A DNA stretch of 64,000 nt from JBDOQU01 sp039839375 (GTDB lineage Bacteria; Pseudomonadota; Alphaproteobacteria; DSM-16000; Inquilinaceae). Below are positions 1 to 7,043 of the stretch, piece by piece (position 1 is the first letter of the stretch; every line of letters begins with the position of its first letter). Location: NCBI RefSeq assembly GCF_039839375.1, contig NZ_JBDOQU010000007.1, forward strand, positions 1-64,000. Direction: 5' to 3'. Both the position numbers and the translations under genes were made by a program. The notes below the pieces were generated by a model that saw only the letters and a list, made by a program, of their open reading frames with translations, did not search any database and was not told where the DNA came from.

Positions 1-14
1 AGGCAAGGATTCAT

Positions 15-52
15 GCGCATGGGGTCTGGACGGCCGTCCAGACCCCATGCGC
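15..52. repeat. 38-bp perfect palindrome
   Basis: The two 19-base halves are exact reverse complements centred between positions 33 and 34, with no loop. The outer arms read GCGCATGGGG. No T-tract follows, so it does not look like a standard intrinsic terminator for either strand. It lies just left of the toxin-antitoxin pair and an IS-end-like stretch, so it may be a mobile-element end, a resolution site, or a cruciform-forming intergenic repeat. Its function is unknown. Confidence 0.75.
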
Positions 53-61
53 TACAGAACA

Positions 62-118
62 AACCACAAAACCTGTAACCCATGTCTCCGGGCTAACTTG
101 TCACCCCTCTTTCCGGTT
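62..118. mobile_element. possible IS481-type terminal remnant
   Basis: The stretch has the short motifs TGTAACCCATGTCTCCGG and TGTCACCCC in tandem. From memory these resemble the ends of IS481-family elements, where variants of 'CCATGTCTCCGG' are common. No transposase gene is visible inside the window on this side, so if real it is only an edge or a scar. This is a weak, motif-level call. Confidence 0.25.
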
Positions 119-129
119 GCTCATTGTTA

Positions 130-165
130 GCCCTCTCCCCTTGTGGGAGAGGGTTGGGTGAGGGA
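130..165. repeat. GC-rich hairpin repeat (CCCTCTCCC family), copy 1
   Basis: CCCTCTCCC at 131-139 pairs with GGGAGAGGG at 145-153, followed by GGGTTGGGTGAGGG-like sequence. A second copy of the same design lies at 36151-36203. Repeats of this type are widespread in intergenic regions of high-GC Proteobacteria. This copy lies just downstream of the yafQ stop codon and could also act as a terminator on the minus strand. Confidence 0.55.
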
Positions 166-168
166 TGT

Positions 169-495
169 TTATTCCTCAAACAGTTCGGCATGAGTCCCGG
201 CGCGGACGAAGATGACTGTTCCGACCTTGCCCTTCTCGGTGACCTTGTAGATCAACAGGAAGTCGCCGCCGATATGGCATTCCCGGAATCCGTCCCATCC
301 GCCCTTGAGCGGATGATCGAGCCATTCAGGTCCGAGTTGCCCTTCGTTCATCATTAATAGCAGCATCGCTTCCTTCAGCCGGTTCATGTCGTATCGGCCG
401 GAGCGGGATAGCCGTTCCCAGTCCTTCAGAAACGATTTCGCGTAATCCGCCAGCCGCGGCAGCGACGCCCGCTTACTTGCCGCGGTTCTTTTCAA
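169..495 (-). CDS. yafQ: YafQ-family type II toxin (mRNA interferase)
   Basis: Toxin of the RelE/YafQ superfamily, expected to cleave mRNA on the ribosome. The C-terminal half carries the YafQ pattern: DHPLKG, then ECHIGGD, then GTHAELF at the end. These match the catalytic histidines, aspartate and terminal Phe known for E. coli YafQ; the Trp after the Asp is Phe here. It follows the antitoxin directly and overlaps it. No ATG is available before the conserved core. The longest frame begins at a TTG at 525, and I prefer the TTG at 495 (108 residues), which still overlaps the antitoxin end by 23 bases. The start is uncertain. The toxin looks intact. Confidence 0.85.
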   Translation of the reverse strand: MKRTAASKRASLPRLADYAKSFLKDWERLSRSGRYDMNRLKEAMLLLMMNEGQLGPEWLDHPLKGGWDGFRECHIGGDFLLIYKVTEKGKVGTVIFVRAGTHAELFEE

Positions 496-754
496 GATCG
501 GCAAACAGTTCTTCGGAAGATGCAAACCGCGCTGCGTGAAGCTGGGTCAGGTGTTCAGCCTCCGTCATGGCCGCGCGGGTTTCGGCGTTCGGGACCTTCA
601 GTTCCAGCGGAAGCGCCTGGTCGGTCACCACCCGCCGGAGGAACAGGCGGACGGCGTCGGACATCGAAAGGCCCATGGCGTTCAGCGCGGCAGTAGCCTC
701 CCGCTTCGTCTCGTCATCCACGCGGACATGCAGCATCGATGTCTGTGCGTTCAT
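473..754 (-). CDS. dinJ: RelB/DinJ-family antitoxin
   Basis: A 93-residue antitoxin. The N-terminal half has the ribbon-helix-helix pattern expected of RelB/DinJ proteins (LHVRVDDETKREA, then GLSMSDAVRLFLRRVV), which binds both operator DNA and, through the C-terminal half, the YafQ toxin. I chose the ATG at 754 because GGAGG lies 6 bases upstream and the reading begins in the typical MNAQTSMLHVRVD style. Upstream in-frame codons would run through the promoter and operator. It is the first gene of a two-gene operon with the toxin, and is probably autoregulated through the inverted repeat at 781-800. Confidence 0.88.
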   Translation of the reverse strand: MNAQTSMLHVRVDDETKREATAALNAMGLSMSDAVRLFLRRVVTDQALPLELKVPNAETRAAMTEAEHLTQLHAARFASSEELFADLEKNRGK

Positions 755-776
755 TTCATCCTCCAAGGCTGCACTT

Positions 777-805
777 AATATGTATCTCGATTGAGATACA
801 ATCAA
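777..805 (-). promoter_or_regulatory. dinJ-yafQ promoter with palindromic operator
   Basis: On the minus strand TTGATT (800-805) and CATATT (777-782) are separated by exactly 17 bases, a plausible -35/-10 pair. The inverted repeat TGTATCTC-GATT-GAGATACA (781-800) fills the spacer, so antitoxin or toxin-antitoxin complex bound there would block RNA polymerase. The arms are perfect over 8 bases. The site is 27-46 bases before the dinJ start, the usual place for toxin-antitoxin autoregulation. Confidence 0.7.
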
Positions 806-811
806 GTCGCC

Positions 812-2230
812 TCACCGCATATTCGCGGCGGCGCGGATGTCGGGGGGGAGGTCGTCCATGCCGTCTATGACGACGCGGTTGCGGCCCATGCCCTTGGCTT
901 CGTAGAGCGCGACATCGGCCTTGCGGATGAATTCCTCCGGCCGGATCGAGGGGTCGTCGGTCGTGGTGACGCCCAGGCTGACCGTGATGTCCAGCGTGCC
1001 GGCGGGGCCGGAGACCTGGAACGGCTCGTCGGCGATGCGCAGGCGCAGCCGTTCGGCGACCAGGGCGGCGGCGTCGACCGGGGCGTCGGGCATCACGATG
1101 ATGAACTCCTCCCCCCCAAACCGCGCGACCATGTCGAAATTCCGCAGATTGCGGCGGATGCGTTCGGAGACCTCCTTCAGCACCTCGTCGCCGATCATGT
1201 GGCCGTGAGTGTCGTTGACCTTCTTGAAATGATCGATGTCGAACAGGATGGCGGAGACGGGCTTGCGCGTCTCTTCGATCCTCTGGAGCACCCGGCCCAG
1301 ATGGGCGTTCAGGTAGCGCCGGTTGAACAGGCCGGTCAGGCTGTCGGTCAGCGCCATCGACAGGCTCTGCTCATAATTCAGGCGCAGACGGTCCTGATAG
1401 CGCTTGCGGCGGATCTGCGTGCGAGCGCGGGCCAGCAGCTCGTTCCGGTCGATCGGCTTCAGGAGATAGTCATTGGCCCCGAGCTCCAGCCCCTTGGCGA
1501 TGCGCGGCAGGTCGCCATCGTCGGCCAGCAGCAGGACGGGCGTCTGGCGCGTGCGTTCGTGGCTTCTGATCTGGGACAGCAGGCGAAGCCCGTCCTCATC
1601 CAGCAGCGTCAGGCTGAGCACCACCAGTTCGTAGTCGCCGTTGAGGGCAAGGTCCAGCGCCTGCTTGCAATTACCGGACGCGGCGATCTGGTCATGGTCG
1701 CGCTCCAGCGTCTCCACGATCTTCTCAAGGTCGACGGCGCTGTCCTCCACGATCAGCACACGGGCGCAGTCGGCCGCCTCCATGAGCTCCGACGCCTGGG
1801 AGGAGATGACCCCCAGTTCGCCCGAGGTATGTTCCCGGGCGCGCCATTCATCCATCATCATTTTCAGGCGGATGAGCGAGCGGACGCGGGCGAACAGCGC
1901 CACGTCGTTGACCGGCTTGGTCAGGAAATCATCGGCGCCGGCCTCCAGCCCGCGCACCCGGTCGGCGACATCGCTGAGCGCCGTCACCATCACGACCGGG
2001 ATGTGCATGGTCTTCGGATCGGACTTCAGGCGCTGGCAGACCTCGAACCCGTCCATGCCCGGCATCATGACGTCCAGCAGGATGATGTCCGGCGCATCCG
2101 CGCCCGCCCGCTCCAGCGCCTGATAGCCGTCCGACGCCGTGACGACATCGTAATATTCCCGCGACAGCTTGGCTTCGAGCAGTTTGACGTTCGGCGGAAC
2201 GTCGTCGACGACGAGGATACGTGCGGACAT
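812..2230 (-). CDS. pleD: PleD-type response regulator diguanylate cyclase
   Basis: A 472-residue REC-REC-GGDEF protein that makes cyclic di-GMP when phosphorylated, in the alphaproteobacterial cell-cycle and motility-to-sessile pathway. The first receiver (about 1-120) has DD at 9-10 and the acceptor Asp at 53 in LLDVMMPG. The second receiver (about 155-270) has Ser where the acceptor Asp should be (VVLSLTLLDEDG), as expected for the degenerate adaptor receiver of PleD. The cyclase domain carries GGEEF at 372-376, with an RNFD inhibitory I-site five residues before it, so feedback inhibition by product is likely. It lies 7 bases after divK in the same direction, the Caulobacter divK-pleD arrangement. 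Confidence 0.95.
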   Translation of the reverse strand: MSARILVVDDVPPNVKLLEAKLSREYYDVVTASDGYQALERAGADAPDIILLDVMMPGMDGFEVCQRLKSDPKTMHIPVVMVTALSDVADRVRGLEAGADDFLTKPVNDVALFARVRSLIRLKMMMDEWRAREHTSGELGVISSQASELMEAADCARVLIVEDSAVDLEKIVETLERDHDQIAASGNCKQALDLALNGDYELVVLSLTLLDEDGLRLLSQIRSHERTRQTPVLLLADDGDLPRIAKGLELGANDYLLKPIDRNELLARARTQIRRKRYQDRLRLNYEQSLSMALTDSLTGLFNRRYLNAHLGRVLQRIEETRKPVSAILFDIDHFKKVNDTHGHMIGDEVLKEVSERIRRNLRNFDMVARFGGEEFIIVMPDAPVDAAALVAERLRLRIADEPFQVSGPAGTLDITVSLGVTTTDDPSIRPEEFIRKADVALYEAKGMGRNRVVIDGMDDLPPDIRAAANMR

Positions 2231-2237
2231 CGGATTC

Positions 2238-2603
2238 CTAATTCAGATAGCGCTGAACGGTTTCCAGGAACCTGGCGACGGAGATCGGCTTGGCGATATA
2301 ATCCTCGCAGCCGCCCTCCCGGATCTTCTCCTCATCGCCCTTCATCGCGAAGGCCGTGACGGCGATGACCGGAATGGCGCGGAGATCGTCATCCTCCTTG
2401 ATCCATTTGGTCACCTCCAGGCCGGAGACCTCAGGAAGCTGGATATCCATGAGGATCAGGTCCGGACGTTCCTTCCGGGCGATCTTCAGGGCTTCCATGC
2501 CGTCCTTGGTCTGCAGCGTGGTGTAGCCGTGCGCCTCAAGCAGATCGTGGAAGAGCTTCATGTTCAGCTCATTGTCTTCGACGATCAAAACGGTCTTGGC
2601 CAT
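2238..2603 (-). CDS. divK: single-domain response regulator DivK
   Basis: A 121-residue stand-alone receiver domain. It keeps the acidic pocket (VEDNE near 9), the phospho-acceptor Asp53 in LILMDIQLPEVSG, the TAFAMKGDEEKI switch region and the AKPI lysine. The length and wording are those of DivK, the essential cell-fate regulator of alphaproteobacteria. DivK shuttles between DivJ- and PleC-type kinases and, when phosphorylated, turns down the CtrA pathway through DivL. It heads the divK-pleD operon and is divergent from dinB across a 214-bp region. It has no output domain, so it acts by protein contact. Confidence 0.95.
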   Translation of the reverse strand: MAKTVLIVEDNELNMKLFHDLLEAHGYTTLQTKDGMEALKIARKERPDLILMDIQLPEVSGLEVTKWIKEDDDLRAIPVIAVTAFAMKGDEEKIREGGCEDYIAKPISVARFLETVQRYLN

Positions 2604-2698
2604 TCCTTGGTCCCTTAAAGTCGCCCAGGCGCAGTATATTAGCTATATCGAGACTACGCCCTAAGGTTGACCGGCACAACCAAAGCACCGGATGAGGC

Positions 2699-2753
2699 GA
2701 GTTCATAATCGAACTCACCAATACACCTTTTTTGGTTAACGTGAATTCGTTAA
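2699..2753. promoter_or_regulatory. two inverted repeats in the divK/dinB intergenic region
   Basis: GAGTTC-N6-GAACTC (2699-2716) and TTAACG-N6-CGTTAA (2736-2753) lie in the AT-richer spacer between the divergent divK and dinB genes, 65-120 bases before the dinB start. The second contains two TTAA halves but with 10 bases between them, not the 7 of a CtrA box. The first has GTTC and GAAC but not the GTTC-N7-GTTC form of alphaproteobacterial LexA sites. They are candidate operators with no assigned regulator. Confidence 0.4.
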
Positions 2754-2817
2754 AAAATAGTGAGAACGCGTCACGAACGATATTCCGCCGGGGGCGGAGA
2801 CAGGCGATGATCCTGGG

Positions 2818-4104
2818 ATGACGGACATCGCTCTCCGGCGGGGCCTTTGCCGGGATTGCGCGGCTTCCCTGCCCTCCAGGCCGGCTAACGGCCGCTGCCC
2901 CGGCTGCGGGTCGCCGCGCCTCACGATCCATGACGAGCTTCACGACCTGTCGATCGCCCATCTGGATTGCGACGCCTTCTACGCCACGGTGGAGAAGCGG
3001 GACAAGCCTGAGTTGGCGGACAAGCCGGTGATCGTCGGCGGCGGCGTGCGCGGCGTGGTGACGGCCGCCTGCTATGTCGCCCGGCTCTATGGCGTGCGCT
3101 CCGCGATGCCGATGTTCAAAGCGCTGGCCGCCTGCCCCGGCGCGGTGGTCATCAAGCCCGACATGCGGAAATATGTCGAGGTCGGGCGCCAGGTGCGTGC
3201 GCTGATGGAATCGGTGACGCCGCTGGTCGAGCCGATCTCCATCGACGAGGCGTTCCTGGACCTTTCGGGCACCGCCCTCCTCCACCATGGCAGCCCGGCG
3301 CAGACCTGCGCCCGGCTGGTGCGGCGGATCGAGACCGAGATCGGCATCACGGCGTCGATCGGCCTCAGCTACAACAAGTTCCTGGCCAAGCTGGCGTCGG
3401 ACCTGGACAAACCGCGTGGGTTCGCGGTGATCGGCCGGGCGGAGGCGCCGGGCTTCCTCGCCGTCCGGCCCGTCGGCGACATCTGGGGCGTCGGCAAGGT
3501 GTTCCAGGGAACGCTTGCGGCCGACGGGATCAGGACGATCGCCGACCTGCTGCGCCATGAGGAGACGGAGCTGATGCGCCGCTACGGCATCATCGGCCGG
3601 CGTCTCTACCGATTCGCGCGCGGGCTGGACGACCGCGGCGTCGACCCGCGCGGGGAGACGAAGAGCATATCGTCGGAAACGACGTTCGACCGGGACATCG
3701 GCGACCTGGAGTCCCTGAAGGCGATTCTCTGGCCGCTGTGCGAGAAGGTCGCCGACCGGCTGAAGGCCAAGGGGCTGGCCGGGCGGTCGGTGACGCTGAA
3801 GCTGAAGACGGCGGATTTCCGCATCCTGACGCGAAGCCGCCGCCTGGGAAGCCCGACGCAGCTTAGCGAAACGCTTTATGAGACGGCGCTGCCGATGCTG
3901 GCGGCGGAGACGACCGGCCCGCGCTACCGGCTGATCGGAATCGGGGCGGGAGAATTGCGGCCGGGGGCGGAAGCCGACCCGCCCGATCTGCTGGACCCCG
4001 ATACGGGCCGGCGGAAGAAGATCGACCAGGCGATCGACGCGGTGCGGGCGAAGCTGGGCAAGGGTGCGATCATCAGGGGGCGCGGCTTCCCCGCGCGCCG
4101 GTAG
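2818..4104 (+). CDS. dinB: DNA polymerase IV (Y-family) with N-terminal cysteine cluster
   Basis: Y-family translesion polymerase of 428 residues. The catalytic core begins near residue 48 with HLDCDAFYA (Asp50, Asp52) and has the second acidic motif SIDEAFLD (Asp143, Glu144). The helix-hairpin-helix part (VGDIWGVGKV) and the little-finger region (ETKSISSETTFDRD) follow. Ahead of the core are about 45 extra residues with Cys11-x2-Cys14 and Cys27-x2-Cys30, a possible zinc knuckle not present in E. coli DinB. The ATG at 2818 is required to include this part. The C-terminal end lacks an obvious QLxLF-type clamp motif. It is divergent from divK. Confidence 0.93.
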   Translation: MTDIALRRGLCRDCAASLPSRPANGRCPGCGSPRLTIHDELHDLSIAHLDCDAFYATVEKRDKPELADKPVIVGGGVRGVVTAACYVARLYGVRSAMPMFKALAACPGAVVIKPDMRKYVEVGRQVRALMESVTPLVEPISIDEAFLDLSGTALLHHGSPAQTCARLVRRIETEIGITASIGLSYNKFLAKLASDLDKPRGFAVIGRAEAPGFLAVRPVGDIWGVGKVFQGTLAADGIRTIADLLRHEETELMRRYGIIGRRLYRFARGLDDRGVDPRGETKSISSETTFDRDIGDLESLKAILWPLCEKVADRLKAKGLAGRSVTLKLKTADFRILTRSRRLGSPTQLSETLYETALPMLAAETTGPRYRLIGIGAGELRPGAEADPPDLLDPDTGRRKKIDQAIDAVRAKLGKGAIIRGRGFPARR

Positions 4105-4126
4105 GCCGGCGAAGGCGGCCGGAGCG

Positions 4127-4948
4127 TCAGCAGCCGCCTTCGATCGGCTCCACCTCCTCCAGGTCGGCCCGGACGGAGAAATCGCCATAGTCGATGAGGA
4201 TTTCCGTGACCACGCCATTGTCCAGAAGCTGAACCCCGATCTCATAGTCCGGCGTGGAGGTTTGGCCGGAGGCCGTGAAATAGGCCATGTCGACCCGCCA
4301 TGACGGCCTGTCGAGCAGCGGATCGCCGGTATCGGCGGGCGCCACGCGCGGGCCGATCACGGAGGACAGTTCCAGCGTCTCGTCCGCCTCCGTCCCGTCG
4401 AACAGGTAGGTGACGAAGAACCGATCCCCGGAATCGCCGGTCGCCATGTCGAGCAGGCGCAGCGTGTGGTCGGTCGGGAACATGGTGCCGGCCGGCAGCG
4501 AATAGACCACCTCCTCCGGCAGCCGGAGGATGGCTTCGCCCGCCTCCCCGGCGGCCGGCAGGGTCGCCTCGCCCCTCGTCTCCTCGTCGACGACGCCGTT
4601 GGTGCTGTTGCGGTTGGTGAAGGTGAAGTGCAGCCCGTCCTTCGATTCCCAGCTTGCATAGCGGGATTCCAGCGTGACCGCCCCGCCCTGCTGGTAATAG
4701 AGCGTCATGTCGTAGGTCTGCTCGACCGTCCAGCCGTCGCAGCTTTCGCCCCACTGGAATTCCATCCGTCCGTCGACGTCGGAGACGGTCGCCCCGCCCC
4801 GCGCGATCGCAAGGTCGAGGCTGTAGACCGCCCGGTGGGGCGCGATCTCCCACGACGCCGCGACGGTCGGAGCGGTGGGGACCATCGCCAGGATCGCAGC
4901 CAGAGTTGCGGCGGCGGCGGCGAGAGGGTGGGAGGAATGGTGATACAA
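4127..4948 (-). CDS. eipB: EipB/DUF1849 periplasmic envelope-integrity protein
   Basis: A periplasmic beta-spiral protein of the DUF1849 family, known as EipB in Brucella, where it supports envelope integrity under stress. After a signal peptide ending near TVAAS, the mature part opens with HRAVYSLDLA. It has ESCDGWTVEQ and WESKDGLHF, and ends in a terminal cysteine (EGGC), matching the conserved disulphide between an early and a last Cys in EipB. There is no ATG. I take the TTG at 4948, with GGAG 9 bases before it, giving 273 residues. The frame also opens at a TTG at 5020, but that lies over the likely promoter (TTGACA at 5025-5030). Confidence 0.88.
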   Translation of the reverse strand: MYHHSSHPLAAAAATLAAILAMVPTAPTVAASWEIAPHRAVYSLDLAIARGGATVSDVDGRMEFQWGESCDGWTVEQTYDMTLYYQQGGAVTLESRYASWESKDGLHFTFTNRNSTNGVVDEETRGEATLPAAGEAGEAILRLPEEVVYSLPAGTMFPTDHTLRLLDMATGDSGDRFFVTYLFDGTEADETLELSSVIGPRVAPADTGDPLLDRPSWRVDMAYFTASGQTSTPDYEIGVQLLDNGVVTEILIDYGDFSVRADLEEVEPIEGGC

Positions 4949-5057
4949 CGGGCTGGGCTCCGGGTTTCCGCCGACGCGATAATCGGATAAGCAGCTTAAA
5001 GCGAAATTCCACAAGACCAAGCCCTGTCAATGCGGCTTTTCCGAGGAGACGCCACCC

Positions 5058-6026
5058 GTGCCCACAACCCGCCCCACGCTCCTGATCACGCGCCGCCTGC
5101 CCCAGGCGGTCGAGGATCGCGCCGCCCGCGACTACGATGTGCGCCTCAATCCGGAGGATACGGCCTATGACGGGCCGACGCTGACCCGGAAGGCGGAGGG
5201 GGCGGACGCCATCCTGGCCTGCGCGTCCGACCGGCTGGATCAAGCGGCGATCGAAGGCCTGCCCGAAAGCGTCAGGGCGGTCGCCACCTTCTCCGTCGGC
5301 GTCGACCATATCGATCTCGCCGCCGCGAAGGAGCGCGGGCTGATGGTCAGCAATACGCCCGACGTGCTGACCGACGCGACGGCGGATGTCGCGCTGCTGC
5401 TGATGCTGGGCGCGGCGCGGCGGGCCAGCGAGGGCGACAGGATGATCCGCGCCGATGGCTGGACCGGCTGGACGCCGACCCAGATGCTGGCGACGCACAT
5501 GACCGGCAAGCGGCTGGGCATCGTCGGGATGGGGCGGATCGGCCGCACGCTCGCCCGCCGCGCCCGCGCCTTCGACATGGAGATCCACTATCACAACCGC
5601 CGCCCGCTGCCGGACGGGGAGGCCGAGGGCGCGATCTTCCATGGCGATCTCGACAGTCTGCTGGCGGTTTCCGACTTCCTGTCGCTGCATTGTCCGGCGA
5701 CGCCGGAGACGAACCGGCTGCTGAACGCGGAGACGATCGCGAAGCTGCCGGACGGGGCGATCGTGGTGAACACGGCGCGTGGCGCGGTGGTCGACGACGA
5801 GGCGTTGATCGCCGCGCTGAAGACCGGGAAGCTGGCCGCCGCCGGGCTGGACGTGTTCGAGGGAGAGCCCAATGTCCACCCGGGCTATCGGGACCTGGCC
5901 AACACCTTCCTCCTGCCCCATCTGGGCAGCGCGACGGTGGAGACGCGCAACGCCATGGGATTCCGTGCGCTGGACAATCTGGACGCCTTCTTCTCAGGGC
6001 GGAATCCGGGCGATCGCGTGGTATGA
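5058..6026 (+). CDS. D-2-hydroxyacid dehydrogenase (glyoxylate/hydroxypyruvate reductase-like)
   Basis: A 322-residue NAD(P)-dependent 2-hydroxyacid dehydrogenase. It shows the nucleotide-binding glycine motif GMGRIG (about 155-160) and the catalytic set Arg241 (NTARGAVVD), Glu270 (FEGEPNVHP) and His288 (LLPHLGSAT). The substrate-binding loop VATFSVGVDHID is like that of GyaR/GhrB-type reductases, so glyoxylate, hydroxypyruvate or a related 2-keto acid is the likely substrate. It starts at a GTG. It is divergent from eipB, and a small membrane-anchored gene follows 87 bases downstream. The exact substrate cannot be told from sequence. Confidence 0.9.
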   Translation: MPTTRPTLLITRRLPQAVEDRAARDYDVRLNPEDTAYDGPTLTRKAEGADAILACASDRLDQAAIEGLPESVRAVATFSVGVDHIDLAAAKERGLMVSNTPDVLTDATADVALLLMLGAARRASEGDRMIRADGWTGWTPTQMLATHMTGKRLGIVGMGRIGRTLARRARAFDMEIHYHNRRPLPDGEAEGAIFHGDLDSLLAVSDFLSLHCPATPETNRLLNAETIAKLPDGAIVVNTARGAVVDDEALIAALKTGKLAAAGLDVFEGEPNVHPGYRDLANTFLLPHLGSATVETRNAMGFRALDNLDAFFSGRNPGDRVV

Positions 6027-6113
6027 TCGGGGCGGCGGATCGAATGCCCGGCGCCGACGTTCCCTCGCTGCGACCCTTCCCTTTCCGGGAACAGCAGAAG
6101 AAGGCGACCGGCC

Positions 6114-6431
6114 ATGGCGTTCACCCTCACCCCCTTCCTCAGATATGCGCTGATCGGCGCGCCGCTCGCCCTTGTCGCGGGCGTCGCCTTCGGTGCGCTG
6201 GTGACCTCCGCGACGACGGAAACGATCGTCGCCAGCGTCGATACGGATACGGTGCAGGTGGCGCAGCCCGGCGGGGCGGACATGCCGCTGGTCCTGCGTG
6301 GCGGCGGCGCGAAGCAGGCGCCGGAGGCATGCGCGCCCTATCAGCGGCCGGTGATCGAGAACGGCATCGAGCAGACGGTGTCGGGGGTCGCCTGCCAGGA
6401 GGAGAACGGGTTCTGGCGAATCATAGATTAG
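6114..6431 (+). CDS. small membrane-anchored or exported protein of unknown function
   Basis: A 105-residue protein. Residues 7-32 (LRYALIGAPLALVAGVAFGAL and following) form one hydrophobic segment, either an uncleaved anchor or a signal peptide. The rest is polar and carries two cysteines, in EACAPYQRP and SGVACQEENGFW, which could form a disulphide in the periplasm. The closing Trp-rich stretch resembles the end of small periplasmic proteins that bind the cell surface, but I do not recognise the family. It lies between the dehydrogenase and the DUF3293 gene on the same strand, with 20 bases to the next start, so it may be co-transcribed. Confidence 0.6.
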   Translation: MAFTLTPFLRYALIGAPLALVAGVAFGALVTSATTETIVASVDTDTVQVAQPGGADMPLVLRGGGAKQAPEACAPYQRPVIENGIEQTVSGVACQEENGFWRIID

Positions 6432-6451
6432 GATGACATGATGCTGGCGCC

Positions 6452-6880
6452 ATGCCAGACACCGCCCTGATCGACGCCTACCACGGCACTCGCTATATCG
6501 CCCATGATGGCGAGCTGGAACTGACGGTCACGATCGGTCAGCCGTCGACGGAGATCGACGCCCTGTTCTCCCGGCTGAACGCGCGGACCGGCACCTTCAT
6601 CACGGCCTGGAACCCGCGCAGCATCGAAACACCGGAGGAAGAGAACCGGCTGGCCGGAACGCGCCTCGACCGGATGATCCGCATGGCCGGCCTGACCGCC
6701 CTGCCCCATCTGGGCGTCGGTGAAGACCCGGAATGGACGCCGGAGGAAGGTCTGTTCGTGCTCGACCTGCCGCTGGACCGCGCCATCGAGATCGCCGCGA
6801 TCTTCGACCAGCACGCCATCGTGACGATCGAGGCGGGAGAGGCCGCGGAGCTTCACCTGCTGGGGCCGATGGCGACTTAA
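6452..6880 (+). CDS. DUF3293 domain protein
   Basis: A 142-residue protein without signal peptide or membrane segment. It has the family pattern: an early tyrosine-rich start (AYHGTRYIA), then TFITAWNPRS, then EENRLAGTRLDRM, then GEDPEWTPEEGLFVLDLPLDRA, and a C-terminal EAGEAAELHLL. DUF3293 proteins are small cytoplasmic proteins with no established function. It ends 3' against the repeat at 6885 and aspS, which is convergent. The ATG at 6452 is the only reasonable start. Confidence 0.8.
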   Translation: MPDTALIDAYHGTRYIAHDGELELTVTIGQPSTEIDALFSRLNARTGTFITAWNPRSIETPEEENRLAGTRLDRMIRMAGLTALPHLGVGEDPEWTPEEGLFVLDLPLDRAIEIAAIFDQHAIVTIEAGEAAELHLLGPMAT

Positions 6881-6884
6881 TTGA

Positions 6885-7017
6885 TCATTCCGGACTTGAT
6901 CGGGAATCCATAGGCCCTCGACGCGTCACCGGCGGCGCAAGAGCGTGTACGGTCCCTGCCACCGTCGACATCGCATGGATTCCGGATCAAGTCCGGAATG
7001 ACCAATAAAAACAATGC
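6885..7017. repeat. dispersed palindromic repeat, locus 1
   Basis: Two inverted arms, TCATTCCGGACTTGATCGGG (from 6885) and TGGATTCCGGATCAAGTCCG (ending about 6999), flank about 75 bases of GC-rich sequence. The spacer motif GACCAATAAAAACAAT follows. The same arms and spacer recur at 10175, 14717, 24584 and 38940. This copy sits between the convergent 3' ends of the DUF3293 gene and aspS. Confidence 0.8.
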
Positions 7018-7018
7018 T

Positions 7019-7043
7019 GAAAAGGCGGCTTCTACCCCGCCTT
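7019..7043 (-). terminator. hairpin overlapping the aspS stop codon
   Basis: AAGGCGG (7022-7028) pairs with CCGCCTT (7037-7043), with the aspS TAG in the loop. On the minus strand the stem is followed by TTTTC, a short T-run. It could be an intrinsic terminator for aspS, although the T-tract is weak. Confidence 0.45.

Noticed and set aside
2736..2753. TTAACG...CGTTAA as a CtrA site
   Set aside because: The TTAA halves are 10 bases apart, not 7, and lack the full consensus. I list it only as an unassigned inverted repeat.
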